Assembly: GCF_001190785.1 (NCBI RefSeq) | Contig: NZ_LGSS01000007.1 | Span: 62,001-126,000, forward strand | DNA length: 64,000 nt | Source of the DNA: Gottschalkia purinilytica | Lineage (GTDB): Bacteria > Bacillota > Clostridia > Tissierellales > Gottschalkiaceae | Reading direction: 5' to 3' | Part shown: in pieces, positions 27,591 to 37,181 of the stretch | Numbering within the stretch: position 1 is the stretch's first letter | Layout: each line of letters starts with the position of its first letter | Position numbers and translations under genes: made by a program | Notes under the pieces: generated by a model | What the model was told of the DNA's origin: nothing | Database searches by the model: none | The model's input: only the letters and a program-made list of their open reading frames with translations

Positions 27591-29282
27591 ATGAGCAGAT
27601 TAATTGATAACAGCATAAGTATTTATGAGGCTTTGCAAAATATTAAAGAAGGTAAATATGTTATGCCGGCATTTCAAAGACAGTATGTTTGGAGTATGGA
27701 GCAAGTTGAAAAATTGTGGGATTCTATTCTTCTAGATTACCCTATAGCAACCTTTTTGTTTTGGCATCTAGATGATGATAATGTAACTTGGGATACATAC
27801 TTTTGTAATTTTTTATATGAAGTAACTTTTGATAATCGTAAGCAAGCAGATACTGTGAATTATGAATTAAGCAATATAAATGTTAATAAAACTGACACAG
27901 CTGTGCTTGATGGGCAACAGAGATTGACTTCATTATTTCTTTCTTTATTCGGTAATGCTTTTATTCGGCAGAAATATGCAAGAAGAAAAAATAGTGGTGG
28001 TATTGTTACAAAGTTATTGATTGAGTTAAACAAAAACAAACTAACGGTTGATGAGGAAGAATATAATAGTAAAAAATATGATATAAAATTTAGTGAAAAA
28101 GTTGGCAAGTTAAGCCCAACACAATTTGAGATAAAAAATATACTAGACCCAAGATTTCAAGATGAAAGTACCAGAAATAAAGCTATTGAAGAGGTTATTT
28201 CTAAGGTTCCTTCAGATAGTAAAGATTATGCTAGAAACATTTTAAATAAACTCTATAACAAGATTTTTGTAGAAAAGTTAATTCGCTATACAGAAATCCA
28301 TGATATGAAACAAGATGATGCACTTGAAATGTTTGTAAGATTTAATAGTGGCGGTAAAGCTCTACGAAAATCTGAAATCACTATGTCTATACTTGAGGCA
28401 TATTGGCCAAGTGCAAAAACTGAATTTGGAAAACTACTTGTTGACTCTTATGTAGGATTCGGAACAGATTTTATAATTCGTTCTGCTCTTATGATTTATG
28501 GAGATGTTGTCAAATCAAATATAAGTAAAAGCATAGCGGAAGAATTAAAAAATAATTGGAGCGAATTCAAAAAGACGTTAAAAAATCTAGAAGTCACATT
28601 AAAGGAAATGAAAATCGAGGTTAGTAGATTTGCAAGCAGCTGGAACGTGCTATTGCCGATTATCTACTTTATCTACTATAATCCTGAATATAAAAATAAC
28701 CTTGATGGTATCCGTGCATATTTGATTAGAGCAGTTTTGTTTACTTATTTCCAATCAGGTACAACTGGAAAGTTGCAACAGATGAAAAGTAGAATTAATG
28801 AAAATGATTATGAAATAACGGTGGACATGCTTAACCAAATGAACGATCTTAGAGTAACAGACGGTAAAATTGAAGATATTTTAAATGAGGAAAAAGGCAG
28901 TAGAGTTGCCAGTGAAGCCTTATATTTCCTTAGTTTGGATTGGAGAAATAACCACTTCAAATATGAACAGGATCACCTCCACCCATTTGAAAGATTTGAT
29001 GGTAATAAACCAATTTCTGTGTCTATGGAAGATTGGAGAAGATGGAGAGGTAATCGAAACAGACTAGCTAATTTACATCTCCTAGAAGGTAGAAGTAATT
29101 CTAGTAAAAGTGATATGAGACTTGCAGATTATTATAATGATATGAATGATGTACAGAAAGCAGAGTTTATAAAACAATCACTTATCCCAGAGGGTGTTTC
29201 GCTTGAACTGGAGAATTTTGAGGAGTTTTACGAGGCGAGAAAAGCGATACTAACGGAAAAGATACGTGAGTTGTTAGGGTAA
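27591..29282 (+). CDS. DUF262 protein with C-terminal HNH-like (DUF1524-type) region
   Basis: A 563-residue protein. MPAFQRQYVW near residue 25, VLDGQQRLTSLFL near 105 and FVRFNSGGKALRKSEI near 245 are the hallmark motifs of DUF262, the ParB/sulfiredoxin-like NTPase half of GmrSD-type modification-dependent restriction enzymes. The C-terminal part contains EQDHLHPFERF and RNRLANLHLLEG, resembling the DUF1524 His-Asn nuclease. Such fused proteins cleave DNA carrying modified bases. Here it is one of two HNH proteins in the same operon. Confidence 0.8.
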   Translation: MSRLIDNSISIYEALQNIKEGKYVMPAFQRQYVWSMEQVEKLWDSILLDYPIATFLFWHLDDDNVTWDTYFCNFLYEVTFDNRKQADTVNYELSNINVNKTDTAVLDGQQRLTSLFLSLFGNAFIRQKYARRKNSGGIVTKLLIELNKNKLTVDEEEYNSKKYDIKFSEKVGKLSPTQFEIKNILDPRFQDESTRNKAIEEVISKVPSDSKDYARNILNKLYNKIFVEKLIRYTEIHDMKQDDALEMFVRFNSGGKALRKSEITMSILEAYWPSAKTEFGKLLVDSYVGFGTDFIIRSALMIYGDVVKSNISKSIAEELKNNWSEFKKTLKNLEVTLKEMKIEVSRFASSWNVLLPIIYFIYYNPEYKNNLDGIRAYLIRAVLFTYFQSGTTGKLQQMKSRINENDYEITVDMLNQMNDLRVTDGKIEDILNEEKGSRVASEALYFLSLDWRNNHFKYEQDHLHPFERFDGNKPISVSMEDWRRWRGNRNRLANLHLLEGRSNSSKSDMRLADYYNDMNDVQKAEFIKQSLIPEGVSLELENFEEFYEARKAILTEKIRELLG

Positions 29283-29333
29283 ATTCTGTTTAAGTAAGTT
29301 TGAATTTTCTAACTAGTGTGGAGGTTAAATCAG

Positions 29334-30263
29334 ATGGAAACGGATACAAGAAATCTATCTTCAATTGAAATCAGAAATCTAATGTTAGAAACTTTGGCAT
29401 ATGAAGAAGCAGATATTGATTCAGAAGGTAAAACATTCAAAATGTATGGTTATCAAGGTGCACAATCAGATTTATTTCGTCTTATGGAAGGTCTTGCAGT
29501 AAAAAGAGGACTGATTAAAGAAAAAGTTCCTCTACATGGAGCTGCATGGGGTGCAAGTGGTTTCATGCTTCATCCACTTAGCACAACAAATTTTAGCCGT
29601 AGTGATATAAAGAATATATTTGAGCAATTTCATCTACTGCTTAACCAAGGAATTATAGCGCCTGGTGCAGTAGGCAATTATGGCCACAATTTACCCTATT
29701 TTCATGTAACAGAATACGGGCTTAAATGTTTAGAAGAACAGGAAGTTTTACCATATGATATAGATGGGTATTTTGACAAGATAAAAAGTATCCCAAGCAT
29801 TTCTGAATGGGTAGAATTCTATATTAAAGAAGCTTTACAGTGTTACAACGCTAATTGCATGGAAGCGGCAGTAATTATGCTTGGTTTAGCCAGTGAAAAA
29901 ATAATTGATGAGAAATTAGATGCATTACTTGGATTCTTATCTAGGAATTTCAATACTGAGTTTTTACAGATGCAATCTGAGCTGGCTAATATAAGAATGG
30001 CTTCGGGAAAATTTAATTGCTACAAAAAGTATTTTGATAAGATAAAAAACAATGTATCAGATCTAGAATTCAAGAAAATGTTGCCAACGGTTGATAAAGT
30101 AGCATTTCAGACTTATGCAAACTTCACCAGGATAACTAGGAATGAATTAGCACATCCATCTGATACAAAAATGGAGCGAATTGAAGTTCTAATGATCTTT
30201 ATATCTTTTATAAAGTTTTGCCAGATACAATATTGGTTTATAGATTACTACATCAATAATTGA
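29334..30263 (+). CDS. HEPN-like protein with unknown N-terminal domain
   Basis: A 309-residue protein ending the cassette; ATG 29334 follows GGAGG and is preferred over GTG 29316. The N-terminal ~150 residues contain MYGYQGAQSDLFRLMEG and YGHNLPYFHVTEYGLKCLEE, perhaps a winged-helix fold, not recognised. The C-terminal ~150 residues are helical and carry RNELAH (Arg269 to His274), the R-x4-H signature of HEPN ribonucleases, after a region EAAVIMLGLASEKIIDEKLD typical of these bundles. HEPN proteins often act as RNA-cutting effectors in abortive infection. Confidence 0.6.
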   Translation: METDTRNLSSIEIRNLMLETLAYEEADIDSEGKTFKMYGYQGAQSDLFRLMEGLAVKRGLIKEKVPLHGAAWGASGFMLHPLSTTNFSRSDIKNIFEQFHLLLNQGIIAPGAVGNYGHNLPYFHVTEYGLKCLEEQEVLPYDIDGYFDKIKSIPSISEWVEFYIKEALQCYNANCMEAAVIMLGLASEKIIDEKLDALLGFLSRNFNTEFLQMQSELANIRMASGKFNCYKKYFDKIKNNVSDLEFKKMLPTVDKVAFQTYANFTRITRNELAHPSDTKMERIEVLMIFISFIKFCQIQYWFIDYYINN

Positions 30264-30288
30264 GAAAAATAAGCCTTTAATAAGCGTT

Positions 30289-30447
30289 ATGGCCCTAGGG
30301 ATGGATATGTTCCCGCCTACCGATAGTGCAAAAAGAGCCTTTGACGTGTTCCCGACTACCGACAATATAAAAGACATCAATCCACCCCGCTCGTTCCATG
30401 TGGAGTGCATAGTTCAGGTGACAAATGGTGGTCTGAAGGACAAATAG
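30289..30447 (+). pseudogene. Remnant of a rumA-like 3' end; probable right attachment region of the element
   Basis: A 52-codon open frame encodes MDMFPPTDSAKRAFDVFP followed by TTDNIKDI and SFHVECIV, resembling the last residues of 23S rRNA uracil-5 methyltransferases, which end in VDMFPxTxHVETVV (compare the intact gene at 37555-38913). The DMFP/DVFP segment occurs twice. CATGTGGAGTGC, encoding HVEC, is the kind of core used by serine-recombinase elements that insert in rumA. It lies just downstream of the cargo cassette and its base composition differs from both sides. The exact crossover point is not determined. Confidence 0.5.
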
Positions 30448-30493
30448 GACGGTTTGACCATAAGATGTTGTTGTTTTGAAGTAAAAAATGAGC

Positions 30494-30535
30494 AAAAATC
30501 GAGGCAAAAAAGTGCACTTTTTTGCCTCGATTTTT
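30494..30535. terminator. Perfect 42-base palindrome, likely bidirectional terminator
   Basis: A 21-base arm starting AAAAATCGAGGC is followed by its exact reverse complement ending GCCTCGATTTTT, centred on 30514/30515. Each strand ends in a T-run after a GC-rich stem. It lies between convergent genes (plus-strand cassette, minus-strand membrane protein), where a two-way terminator is expected. Confidence 0.7.
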
Positions 30536-30669
30536 AATGGCATTTTATATATGACATCGTGTTCTTGATGATGCTCAGGCTGTCCATTGTGCCTTTAGTT
30601 TCAGCGATGAAGAAAATATGCTTCACCATTTCACTAAATAGCCAAAATGATAAGAAATCCATATTTGAG

Positions 30670-31182
30670 TCAACTAATTAATTTTATTTTTATAAGATAA
30701 TTCATGAATTTTCTAAGGCAAATATTCCAAATGCTCGCGTAAACAAGTGAAAATAGGAAAAAAATTAAAAAAGTTAAAGGAGTTGATAACGGACTTGTTA
30801 AATTCACAAACGCCGAAATACCTACTATATAAGTTAAAAATATCATCCCAAGAGATAATGCTATGCTTGAAAATAATATAGAAATTATTATTCCCTTCCT
30901 ATAAAGTAATGTTCCGATAACGATACCTAGTAGCCCGGTGGTAGAAAGCAGGATTATTGTCTCCTGCGCACTAACTATAACAAGAATTAATGCGGAAGAA
31001 AAAAATACAGTAAAGCCAAGAGAAATATTAGAAACAGCAGCTATCGCAATAGGTATAGTGCTTAATGGACTTAAGGCCAACCCAATTGCGGGTAAAAATA
31101 CAGGTGCTGATTGGAATAGTACAGCTATTGTTGTTAATATTCCTCCAATACAAATAAACCTGCCTATATTCATCTTTTTCAA
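30670..31182 (-). CDS. Small integral membrane protein
   Basis: A 170-residue, very hydrophobic protein with about five or six membrane segments (for example FICIGGILTTIAVLF, FTVFFSSALILVIVS, IIISILFSSIALSLGMIF, FLIFFLFSLVYASIW). The start is probably TTG 31182, eight bases after GGAGG; the next ATG is too far from it. The general shape resembles small ECF-type or biotin-transporter-like membrane proteins, but no family motif is certain. Function is unknown. Confidence 0.6.
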   Translation of the reverse strand: MKKMNIGRFICIGGILTTIAVLFQSAPVFLPAIGLALSPLSTIPIAIAAVSNISLGFTVFFSSALILVIVSAQETIILLSTTGLLGIVIGTLLYRKGIIISILFSSIALSLGMIFLTYIVGISAFVNLTSPLSTPLTFLIFFLFSLVYASIWNICLRKFMNYLIKIKLIS

Positions 31183-31429
31183 TTTAAATGCCTCCTATCA
31201 GGTGATACTAGTAATTTAGAATACTGATTGATGCGCGCATATTTCTGCATAAGTACTGAAGGTATAACTTCTTAATATACCTCCATTAAACGCTTTCATC
31301 ATTTACATCAAATCAATTTCAAAATTTATGAGGGAACATGATTGCTCTCTCTTGTTTGTATTATATTTCGATTCAATAAATCCTAGAAAGGGATTTATCT
31401 GGTATTAATTCGAATTTTATAGTTATGAA

Positions 31430-32875
31430 TCATGGAACAATTTCAAAAACAGTACCTTGGTTAAAATCAGTCACATTCATAGAGCCATAAACCCCTAAAT
31501 ATAGTCTGGTTTGATTCAGATTCGTTCCCAAACTAGCATAATAAGCTGATTGAGATCCAAAATTATAATCGGTTTCAATGACACTAAAATCACTTAGTTT
31601 ACAATCTATTCTTGCCCTGGTATAAGCTAAAACACCTCTAATTGGAGGTTGAGATCCTTCATTCCGGGCAAAATCAGTAAACACAACGCTTCCAGTTAAA
31701 TCGGGAATTCTATTCCCCATATATGACTGGACTCCCGTAAGTGCAGTTCCTCCAAACTTATCCGGTCGGGGATCTTTATGAAAATAACTAGTTAGAGGCT
31801 GAAGACGCTGCACTGAAGTTTTTACTGTATCATTGTAATAAGCAATTGTTTTCTCATCCAAAGTTGGATTTGCAGAGCAGCCCCTTATAATCGAAGTAGG
31901 AAAAGCACCTTCCCACCCTCGCCAGCCAAAGTTAATAAATCCTTCTTGGTCAAGATTAGATTTCATTAAAGAAGCTTGAATAAGTTGAGTAACCGGTATT
32001 GGCTTATAATTAACGAATGAAAAAATTGACTCTACCAGATCCTGTCCGACAATTCCTACATATTTGATATACTGGTTATAAAACCTTTGAAATGAAATGC
32101 CAGGTATATTGCGAACCCCTTTAGCAATTACCGTAAGCGTTTCCTGAATAGGTGCAGGAAGTTCATCAAAACGTGTGACTACCGGTGGATTATTGATAAA
32201 TGTATTCTTAGCCACATCAATTTCAATTATTTTACCGGCGATTTCCATATCATTCTGGCTTGAATTAAATGGGTCATAGCCTGATCCACCATCACCGGTT
32301 GTTAAAACAAGTTTTCCTGTTTCAGGTGAAAAGTTTAAGCTATTGACACCATTATGATTAAAAAATGGTCTTCTTAAATTAAGTAATGTCCGCCGTTTTT
32401 GAGGTTGATCATTGGATAGTAAAATCCATTCTTCAACTGTATCAATATGATCATAGTTAACTTCTCTATTTATCCACTTTTGGTTTAAGGTTCTGGGGTC
32501 GCATGGGTTAGGCTTAAAAGGTTCAGGAAGATCTTGTGAAACTTCTGAACTTGGAAGAGCACCTGGACCTTGTGTTCCAGCTACTGAATAATGAAGATAA
32601 AACAAACCGTTATAATAAAATTGGGGATGAAATGCTAGACCTATCAATCCACGTTCGTCATACTTACCACCCGAAAAACCTAGTTTTATGATTCTCGGAC
32701 GAATATCTAAAAAAGTTCTTATAACTCCGTTTCCAATGTAAAAGATCTCTCCTACCTGGGTTGCAATAAATAATCTTTCCATTGAGTCACCCGGAAGTAC
32801 AGCTGTTTTCAAAACAGTAGGCATATTTATCTTACCAGCAATGGGCCGTAAACTAACTTTAACTTTTTTTAACAA
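31430..32875 (-). CDS. PQQ-dependent sugar dehydrogenase-like beta-propeller protein
   Basis: A 481-residue protein of the glucose/sorbosone dehydrogenase family. Family patterns include ERGLIGLAFHPQFYYNGLFYLHYS, FNHNGVNSLNFSPETGKLVLTTGDGG and INFGWRGWEGAFP. Such proteins oxidise sugars or other polyols using pyrroloquinoline quinone, usually outside the membrane. No signal peptide is visible, which is odd for the family, and PQQ genes are not in the window; it could have another ligand. Start TTG 32875 follows GGAG. Confidence 0.75.
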   Translation of the reverse strand: MLKKVKVSLRPIAGKINMPTVLKTAVLPGDSMERLFIATQVGEIFYIGNGVIRTFLDIRPRIIKLGFSGGKYDERGLIGLAFHPQFYYNGLFYLHYSVAGTQGPGALPSSEVSQDLPEPFKPNPCDPRTLNQKWINREVNYDHIDTVEEWILLSNDQPQKRRTLLNLRRPFFNHNGVNSLNFSPETGKLVLTTGDGGSGYDPFNSSQNDMEIAGKIIEIDVAKNTFINNPPVVTRFDELPAPIQETLTVIAKGVRNIPGISFQRFYNQYIKYVGIVGQDLVESIFSFVNYKPIPVTQLIQASLMKSNLDQEGFINFGWRGWEGAFPTSIIRGCSANPTLDEKTIAYYNDTVKTSVQRLQPLTSYFHKDPRPDKFGGTALTGVQSYMGNRIPDLTGSVVFTDFARNEGSQPPIRGVLAYTRARIDCKLSDFSVIETDYNFGSQSAYYASLGTNLNQTRLYLGVYGSMNVTDFNQGTVFEIVP

Positions 32876-33037
32876 CTAACTTCACACTCCTTTATATCCT
32901 TTTTTTTATAAGAATATGATTAGAACTGTTCTATTAGTACTAAATTGAGGCCAGGGAATCTGATGACGCATTGCACCGTTTTCTGTTAATACTGTATTTA
33001 AAAATGCAAATTGTCTAATAGTTGGTAATATAATTAT

Positions 33038-33706
33038 GGGTGATGTATTAAAGAATGGATTTATTCTTGAAAATAACAATATTCTGCGTAATGAGCTTTT
33101 TGTAATAGATGAAATAGTCGAGCTTAAAAAAGAGTTCAATGAACATGATGTTACATGGAGTTGATAATCCAAATATTGAATATAAGGATTCACTTTCAGA
33201 GATAAATATAGATAAGGATAAATATACTCTAGTATTAGCGAATCTCTCTTTTAATGGAAGCTAGATTATGAGGCAGTATATGCAGATCTTTTAAAAGTCA
33301 TATAGATGGGGATAAAAAATTATAGATGATGTAGCACTAGTTAAAATTATTCAAGACTCTAAAGAGGCTAATGAACTTCTTATTAGGAGTAGGGGTGATA
33401 ATTTTGTATTCCATACATATAAGGATAAATCATCTTTGACAATCGTACGAAATCCTAGTTATAGAATTAGGAGTTGAACCTGAAGCAAAAGATGAATCTA
33501 TAACTATGTATGGAATTGGTGGAGAGCAATATGCTTATAGAAAATCTATTGAAGGTATAAAATTATGTGGACATGAATTAAATGATATAAAAATTGACTT
33601 TGGATTAATAGATGATTAGGGTAGGATTAATGACTTATTAGGATTAGATATTTTACTAAAACTAAATGTTAATATTAATCTAAAAAATTTAGTTTTAAAT
33701 GTATAG
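33038..33706 (+). pseudogene. Decayed genes including a retropepsin-like aspartic protease relic
   Basis: From 33461 the plus strand reads IELGVEPEAKDESITMYGIGG, then IDFGLIDD, a stop codon, and GRINDLLGLDILLKLNVNINL, a good match to the C-terminal half of retroviral-type (RVP) bacterial aspartic proteases. Upstream, other frames carry fragments such as FVFHTYKDKSSLTIVRNP and a 43-codon piece at 33038 (MGDVLKNGFILEN), separated by stops and a frameshift. No N-terminal catalytic Asp-Thr-Gly was found. The region is clearly non-functional. Confidence 0.55.
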
Positions 33707-34170
33707 TTATTATTTGAATCTAATTAATATTGTTTACTAAACCGCTGTATATTAATTTAGATAGAAGAAATAAAGAGTTTTCATGTTGTATTAAAAAAGT
33801 AAGAACTTAACATTACTCCTCATCAATGTAATATCAAATAAATTAAAAGCGTATTAATTTATTCAAACAAGGTGAAATAGGCGGAGCGGTAACTCTGCCT
33901 ATTACATTTTTATAGTCAGATTTTCTACAGCATAATTGTTTTCATGAGTTAAAAGGTTTATAATTAAATTGGATAATTTTATGTAAATTAAATATTGATT
34001 AATTATAGTAGATAATTAAAAAATTAAAGATAATATCAAAAGTGGGAACATAAATGAAATATCAGACTGAAAAACCAACATGTACTGATATTATGAGTAG
34101 AACTACCTGCTATAGAATAATAGGAAAGAAAGATTAATGTAACAAATGTTTATTTAGGAGGTATATATTT
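33707..34170. other. AT-rich intergenic region with one hairpin
   Basis: No convincing gene. A terminator-like hairpin lies at 33876-33912, and a 27-codon frame at 34054-34137 (MKYQTEKPTCTDIM...) lacks an RBS and is probably chance or a relic. The end of the region holds the RBS (TTAGGAGGTATA) of the next gene. Confidence 0.5.
33876..33912 (+). terminator. Possible rho-independent terminator
   Basis: AATAGGCGGAG at 33876-33886 pairs with CTCTGCCTATT at 33893-33903 (one wobble) around the loop CGGTAA, followed by ACATTTTTA. Probably ended the decayed gene upstream. Confidence 0.55.
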
Positions 34171-34392
34171 ATGGCAGATATTAAATTTGAAATAAAATCA
34201 GAAATAGGATATATTTCTGAATCACCAAAAGGCTGGAAAAAAGAACTCAATTTAATCAGTTGGAATGACAAAGAACCAAAATACGATTTAAGGGACTGGT
34301 CCCCTGATCATCAGAAAATGGGTAAGGGAGTAACCCTTACTAGAGAAGAACTTAAAAATTTAAAAGAAATCTTAAACCAGATAGAATTATAA
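34171..34392 (+). CDS. PC4/YdbC-like single-stranded DNA-binding protein
   Basis: A 73-residue protein with the YdbC pattern: MADIKFEIKSEIGYISES, GWKKELNLISWNDKEPKYDLR and MGKGVTLTREELKNLK. Members are bacterial homologues of the eukaryotic coactivator PC4 and bind single-stranded DNA or RNA as dimers. Full length for the family. Strong RBS (AGGAGGTATATATTT) and a strong terminator follow, so it is a single-gene unit. Confidence 0.88.
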   Translation: MADIKFEIKSEIGYISESPKGWKKELNLISWNDKEPKYDLRDWSPDHQKMGKGVTLTREELKNLKEILNQIEL

Positions 34393-34757
34393 ACTAACCA
34401 TGCTGGTTAAAAGAAGTTGATATAAGGCTAAAAGGCACTCTTTGATTATATTGCAAAAGGGTGCCTTTTAGTTAAAATACTAGAATGTAAATAAAACTAT
34501 TTTTCTGATTTATGAACAAAAAAATGATCTACAATAAAATCTCCTTTATATACACTATGCTTAAATAAAGTACCTCAATTCACAGTTTATTTGAAGTAGA
34601 TTGGGTATAATAAATCCATAGAAACAGATACTAAAAGAAATTAAGTTATATTGATATATATAAGTATATAGCTAAAAATCATAGAATACTATAATTCTTA
34701 TTTATGTAAAAGAAAAAGCTAAGGTATAAAAAACATAAAAGGAGAAAAAAAGTTAAG
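34393..34757. other. Intergenic region before selO
   Basis: Holds the terminator of the preceding gene (34428-34476) and otherwise AT-rich DNA without a convincing gene. The last bases contain AAAGGAG, the RBS of selO. No promoter stands out clearly. Confidence 0.5.
34428..34476 (+). terminator. Rho-independent terminator
   Basis: CTAAAAGGCACTCTTTG at 34428-34444 pairs with CAAAAGGGTGCCTTTTAG at 34454-34471. A long, nearly perfect stem after the PC4-like gene. Confidence 0.75.
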
Positions 34758-36221
34758 ATGACAGAGAGAACAAGAATAATAGAAAACGTGTGGAACTTAG
34801 ACAATAGCTATGCTAATCTGCCGAAGTTATTCTTTACTAATACCAATCCAACCCCTGTACCTTCACCAAAGTTAATCATTTTCAATCATTCGTTAGCAAC
34901 ATCTTTAGGGTTAGATGATGATAAGGTTAGAGTAGAAGTACTTGCTGGCAATGAGATTCCCAAAGGCTCTTTACCTATTGCTCAAGCTTATGCAGGTCAT
35001 CAATTCGGACATTTTACGATGTTAGGAGATGGCCGAGCTGTATTGCTTGGAGAGCAGATTACTCCTAAAGGAGAGCGATTTGATATTCAACTCAAGGGTT
35101 CAGGTAGAACACCATATTCTCGTGGGGGAGATGGTAGAGCAGCACTTGGACCGATGCTTCGAGAATACATCATAAGTGAAGCAATGTATGGACTTGGTAT
35201 TCCTACTACTCGTAGTCTAGCAGTGACCACAACAGGTGAGTCAATAATTCGTGAGACTAAGCTTCCTGGGGCAATTCTAACTCGTGTAGCTGCCAGTCAT
35301 ATACGCGTTGGGACATTTCAATATGCTGCCAACTGGGGGAATATTGATGATCTTAGAACTTTAGCTGACTATACAATAAAGCGACATTTTCCAGAAGTTG
35401 AAGGTGATAACAATCCATATCTTTCTCTACTTAAGGAAGTTATAAAGCGTCAAGCCATACTTATAGCTAAATGGCAACTAGTTGGTTTTATTCATGGGGT
35501 AATGAATACTGACAATATGGCTATTAGTGGGGAAACCATTGATTATGGTCCTTGTGCCTTCATAGATACTTATAATCCAGCAACAGTATTTAGTTCCATT
35601 GATATACATGGACGTTATGCCTATGAAAATCAGCCTGCTATTGCTGAATGGAATCTTGCTAGATTTACTGAAAGCTTACTACCACTTCTACATGATGAGG
35701 AGGAAAAGGCTGTCAAACTAGGTCAAGATGCACTTTCAGATTTCACTAAGCTGTATCATTATAATTGGTTGATAGGAATGAGATCAAAACTAGGAATATT
35801 TAACGAAGAATCAGAGGATGAATCTCTTATTAAAAAACTACTTAGTATTATGGAGAAACATAGTGCAGATTATACTAATACCTTCATCGCATTAACTTTT
35901 GATAAGATGGAAGATATAAATTTATTTGGTACTAAAGAATTTATACAGTGGAATGAACTGTGGAGGTCGAGACTAGAAAGACAACAGGAATCAAAACAGT
36001 CATCTCAACAGCTGATGAAAAATAGCAATCCTGCATTGATTCCTCGTAACCACCGAGTAGAAGAAGCACTAGAAGCAGCAGTGAAACAAGGAGACTATAG
36101 TGTGATGGAGAGACTTCTTGATGTTCTTGCAAGACCTTACGATCACTTAAAAGAACAGGCTGATTATGCCACACTACCTCCAGTATCAAGTTGTACTTAC
36201 CGAACGTTTTGCGGTACCTAG
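34758..36221 (+). CDS. selO: Protein adenylyltransferase SelO (YdiU family)
   Basis: A 487-residue pseudokinase-fold enzyme that transfers AMP from ATP to Ser, Thr or Tyr of target proteins. Conserved stretches are [39 protein letters not shown], a nucleotide-site Arg, [20 protein letters not shown] (Asn and Asp metal ligands) and the C-terminal TFCGT, whose Cys corresponds to the Sec position of eukaryotic forms. Length is normal and the C-terminus complete. RBS AAAGGAG. In bacteria and mitochondria SelO responds to oxidative stress; no partner gene is adjacent. Confidence 0.92.
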   Translation: MTERTRIIENVWNLDNSYANLPKLFFTNTNPTPVPSPKLIIFNHSLATSLGLDDDKVRVEVLAGNEIPKGSLPIAQAYAGHQFGHFTMLGDGRAVLLGEQITPKGERFDIQLKGSGRTPYSRGGDGRAALGPMLREYIISEAMYGLGIPTTRSLAVTTTGESIIRETKLPGAILTRVAASHIRVGTFQYAANWGNIDDLRTLADYTIKRHFPEVEGDNNPYLSLLKEVIKRQAILIAKWQLVGFIHGVMNTDNMAISGETIDYGPCAFIDTYNPATVFSSIDIHGRYAYENQPAIAEWNLARFTESLLPLLHDEEEKAVKLGQDALSDFTKLYHYNWLIGMRSKLGIFNEESEDESLIKKLLSIMEKHSADYTNTFIALTFDKMEDINLFGTKEFIQWNELWRSRLERQQESKQSSQQLMKNSNPALIPRNHRVEEALEAAVKQGDYSVMERLLDVLARPYDHLKEQADYATLPPVSSCTYRTFCGT

Positions 36222-36306
36222 TTATAGAATAATTAGGAAATCAGAGCCAATAGATAAATTTAGTTACTAAACAACTTAAAATAGAAATTTAATTTAGAAA
36301 CTATGT

Positions 36307-36357
36307 AAAAAGGTGAAGCTTTCGTTCAACTTATGATCGATAGGCTTCGCCTTTTTT
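36307..36357 (+). terminator. Rho-independent terminator of selO
   Basis: AAAAAGGTGAAGC at 36307-36319 pairs with GCTTCGCCTTTTTT at 36344-36357, with one G-T pair, ending in a T-run. Confidence 0.75.
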
Positions 36358-36466
36358 CATTAATAAATCTTAAGGCATTAGAAAACTTTATTAGAATATA
36401 GGTTGTTGAATAATTACCTTTCTCCACATATAGGTTTAAGGAATTCAGGTAAATTCCTACTTATTC

Positions 36467-37181
36467 CAGGAAAACTTATTACACTCAACCCCTTGTTCTT
36501 TATCAAGTAGTTTGTCAATTAAATATAATAATAAAGTCCACATTACATGAGACTTATACTTGTTAAAGCCATATAATCTTGGATTTTCTAATACATAACG
36601 CATTTTTAAAATACTAAATAATTGTTCAATTGAAAATCTTTTTTATAAATCTTTTCTCCAATAGGAGATTGTAGATAAAGTAAACTTTTTACTCTATATT
36701 CATTTTTAATTGAACTGTAAGTTTTAGCCTTATGAAAATATCATAATTATATAATTGCTCTATCAATTGTTTACAGTTACTATCGTAAACATTAGACGTT
36801 GTAAAGCTTAAAGCTAAGGGAACTAAATCAACAGAGCTAACTAAATGTAATCTATATCCTTTATACCATCCTGAGCGAGTTGACTTTCCTGACCTAGCTT
36901 GTGAATCAAATCTAGAACTACATAAAGCAATAGAGTCTATAGAGCTAATTCTTACATCTGGACTTAATAATAATACAAACATCTTGTATATTTGATAGAA
37001 AACAGTACCTTTAATTTCTTTCAATCTAATACAAAAAGTTGAATGATCTGGGATATCAGTGAAGCCTATAGTCTTAGCAGACATAATATCATTTTTTAAT
37101 GACCATTCTAATTCTCTAAAACAATATATTCTATTTACTACTCTATATAAGGCACATTGAATAATCAGGGGTTATCTTTTA
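36467..37181 (-). pseudogene. Broken DDE transposase
   Basis: Read on the minus strand, the frame contains LYRVVNRIYCFRELEWSL, then DIPDHSTFCIRLKEI, SIDSIALCSSRFDS, GWYKGYRLHL and LALSFTTSNVYDS, matching the central part of DDE transposases. Near 36650 the frame shifts. The C-terminal part continues in another frame as KRFSIEQLFSILKMRYVLEN and YKSHVMWTLLLYLIDKLLD. A stop also interrupts the N-terminus near 37175. The enzyme is inactive as read. Confidence 0.7.

Noticed and set aside
30316-30375. Two similar segments around TTCCCGxCTACCGA, at first taken for direct repeats of a transposon or CRISPR-like unit
   Set aside because: Only two copies, and both fit an open frame resembling the rumA C-terminus (DMFP/DVFP), so a coding relic explains them better.
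30938-31219. 93-codon plus-strand frame opposite the small membrane protein
   Set aside because: It is the antisense of a convincing hydrophobic protein with RBS on the minus strand.
32906-33193. 95-codon minus-strand frame downstream of the sugar dehydrogenase start
   Set aside because: No RBS or family resemblance, Ser/Ile/Phe-rich composition typical of antisense AT-rich DNA, and it overlaps plus-strand relics.
34758-36221. Suspected truncation of selO because the protein ends soon after a region that seemed internal
   Set aside because: The C-terminal TFCGT is the normal end of the family, and 487 residues is a usual length.
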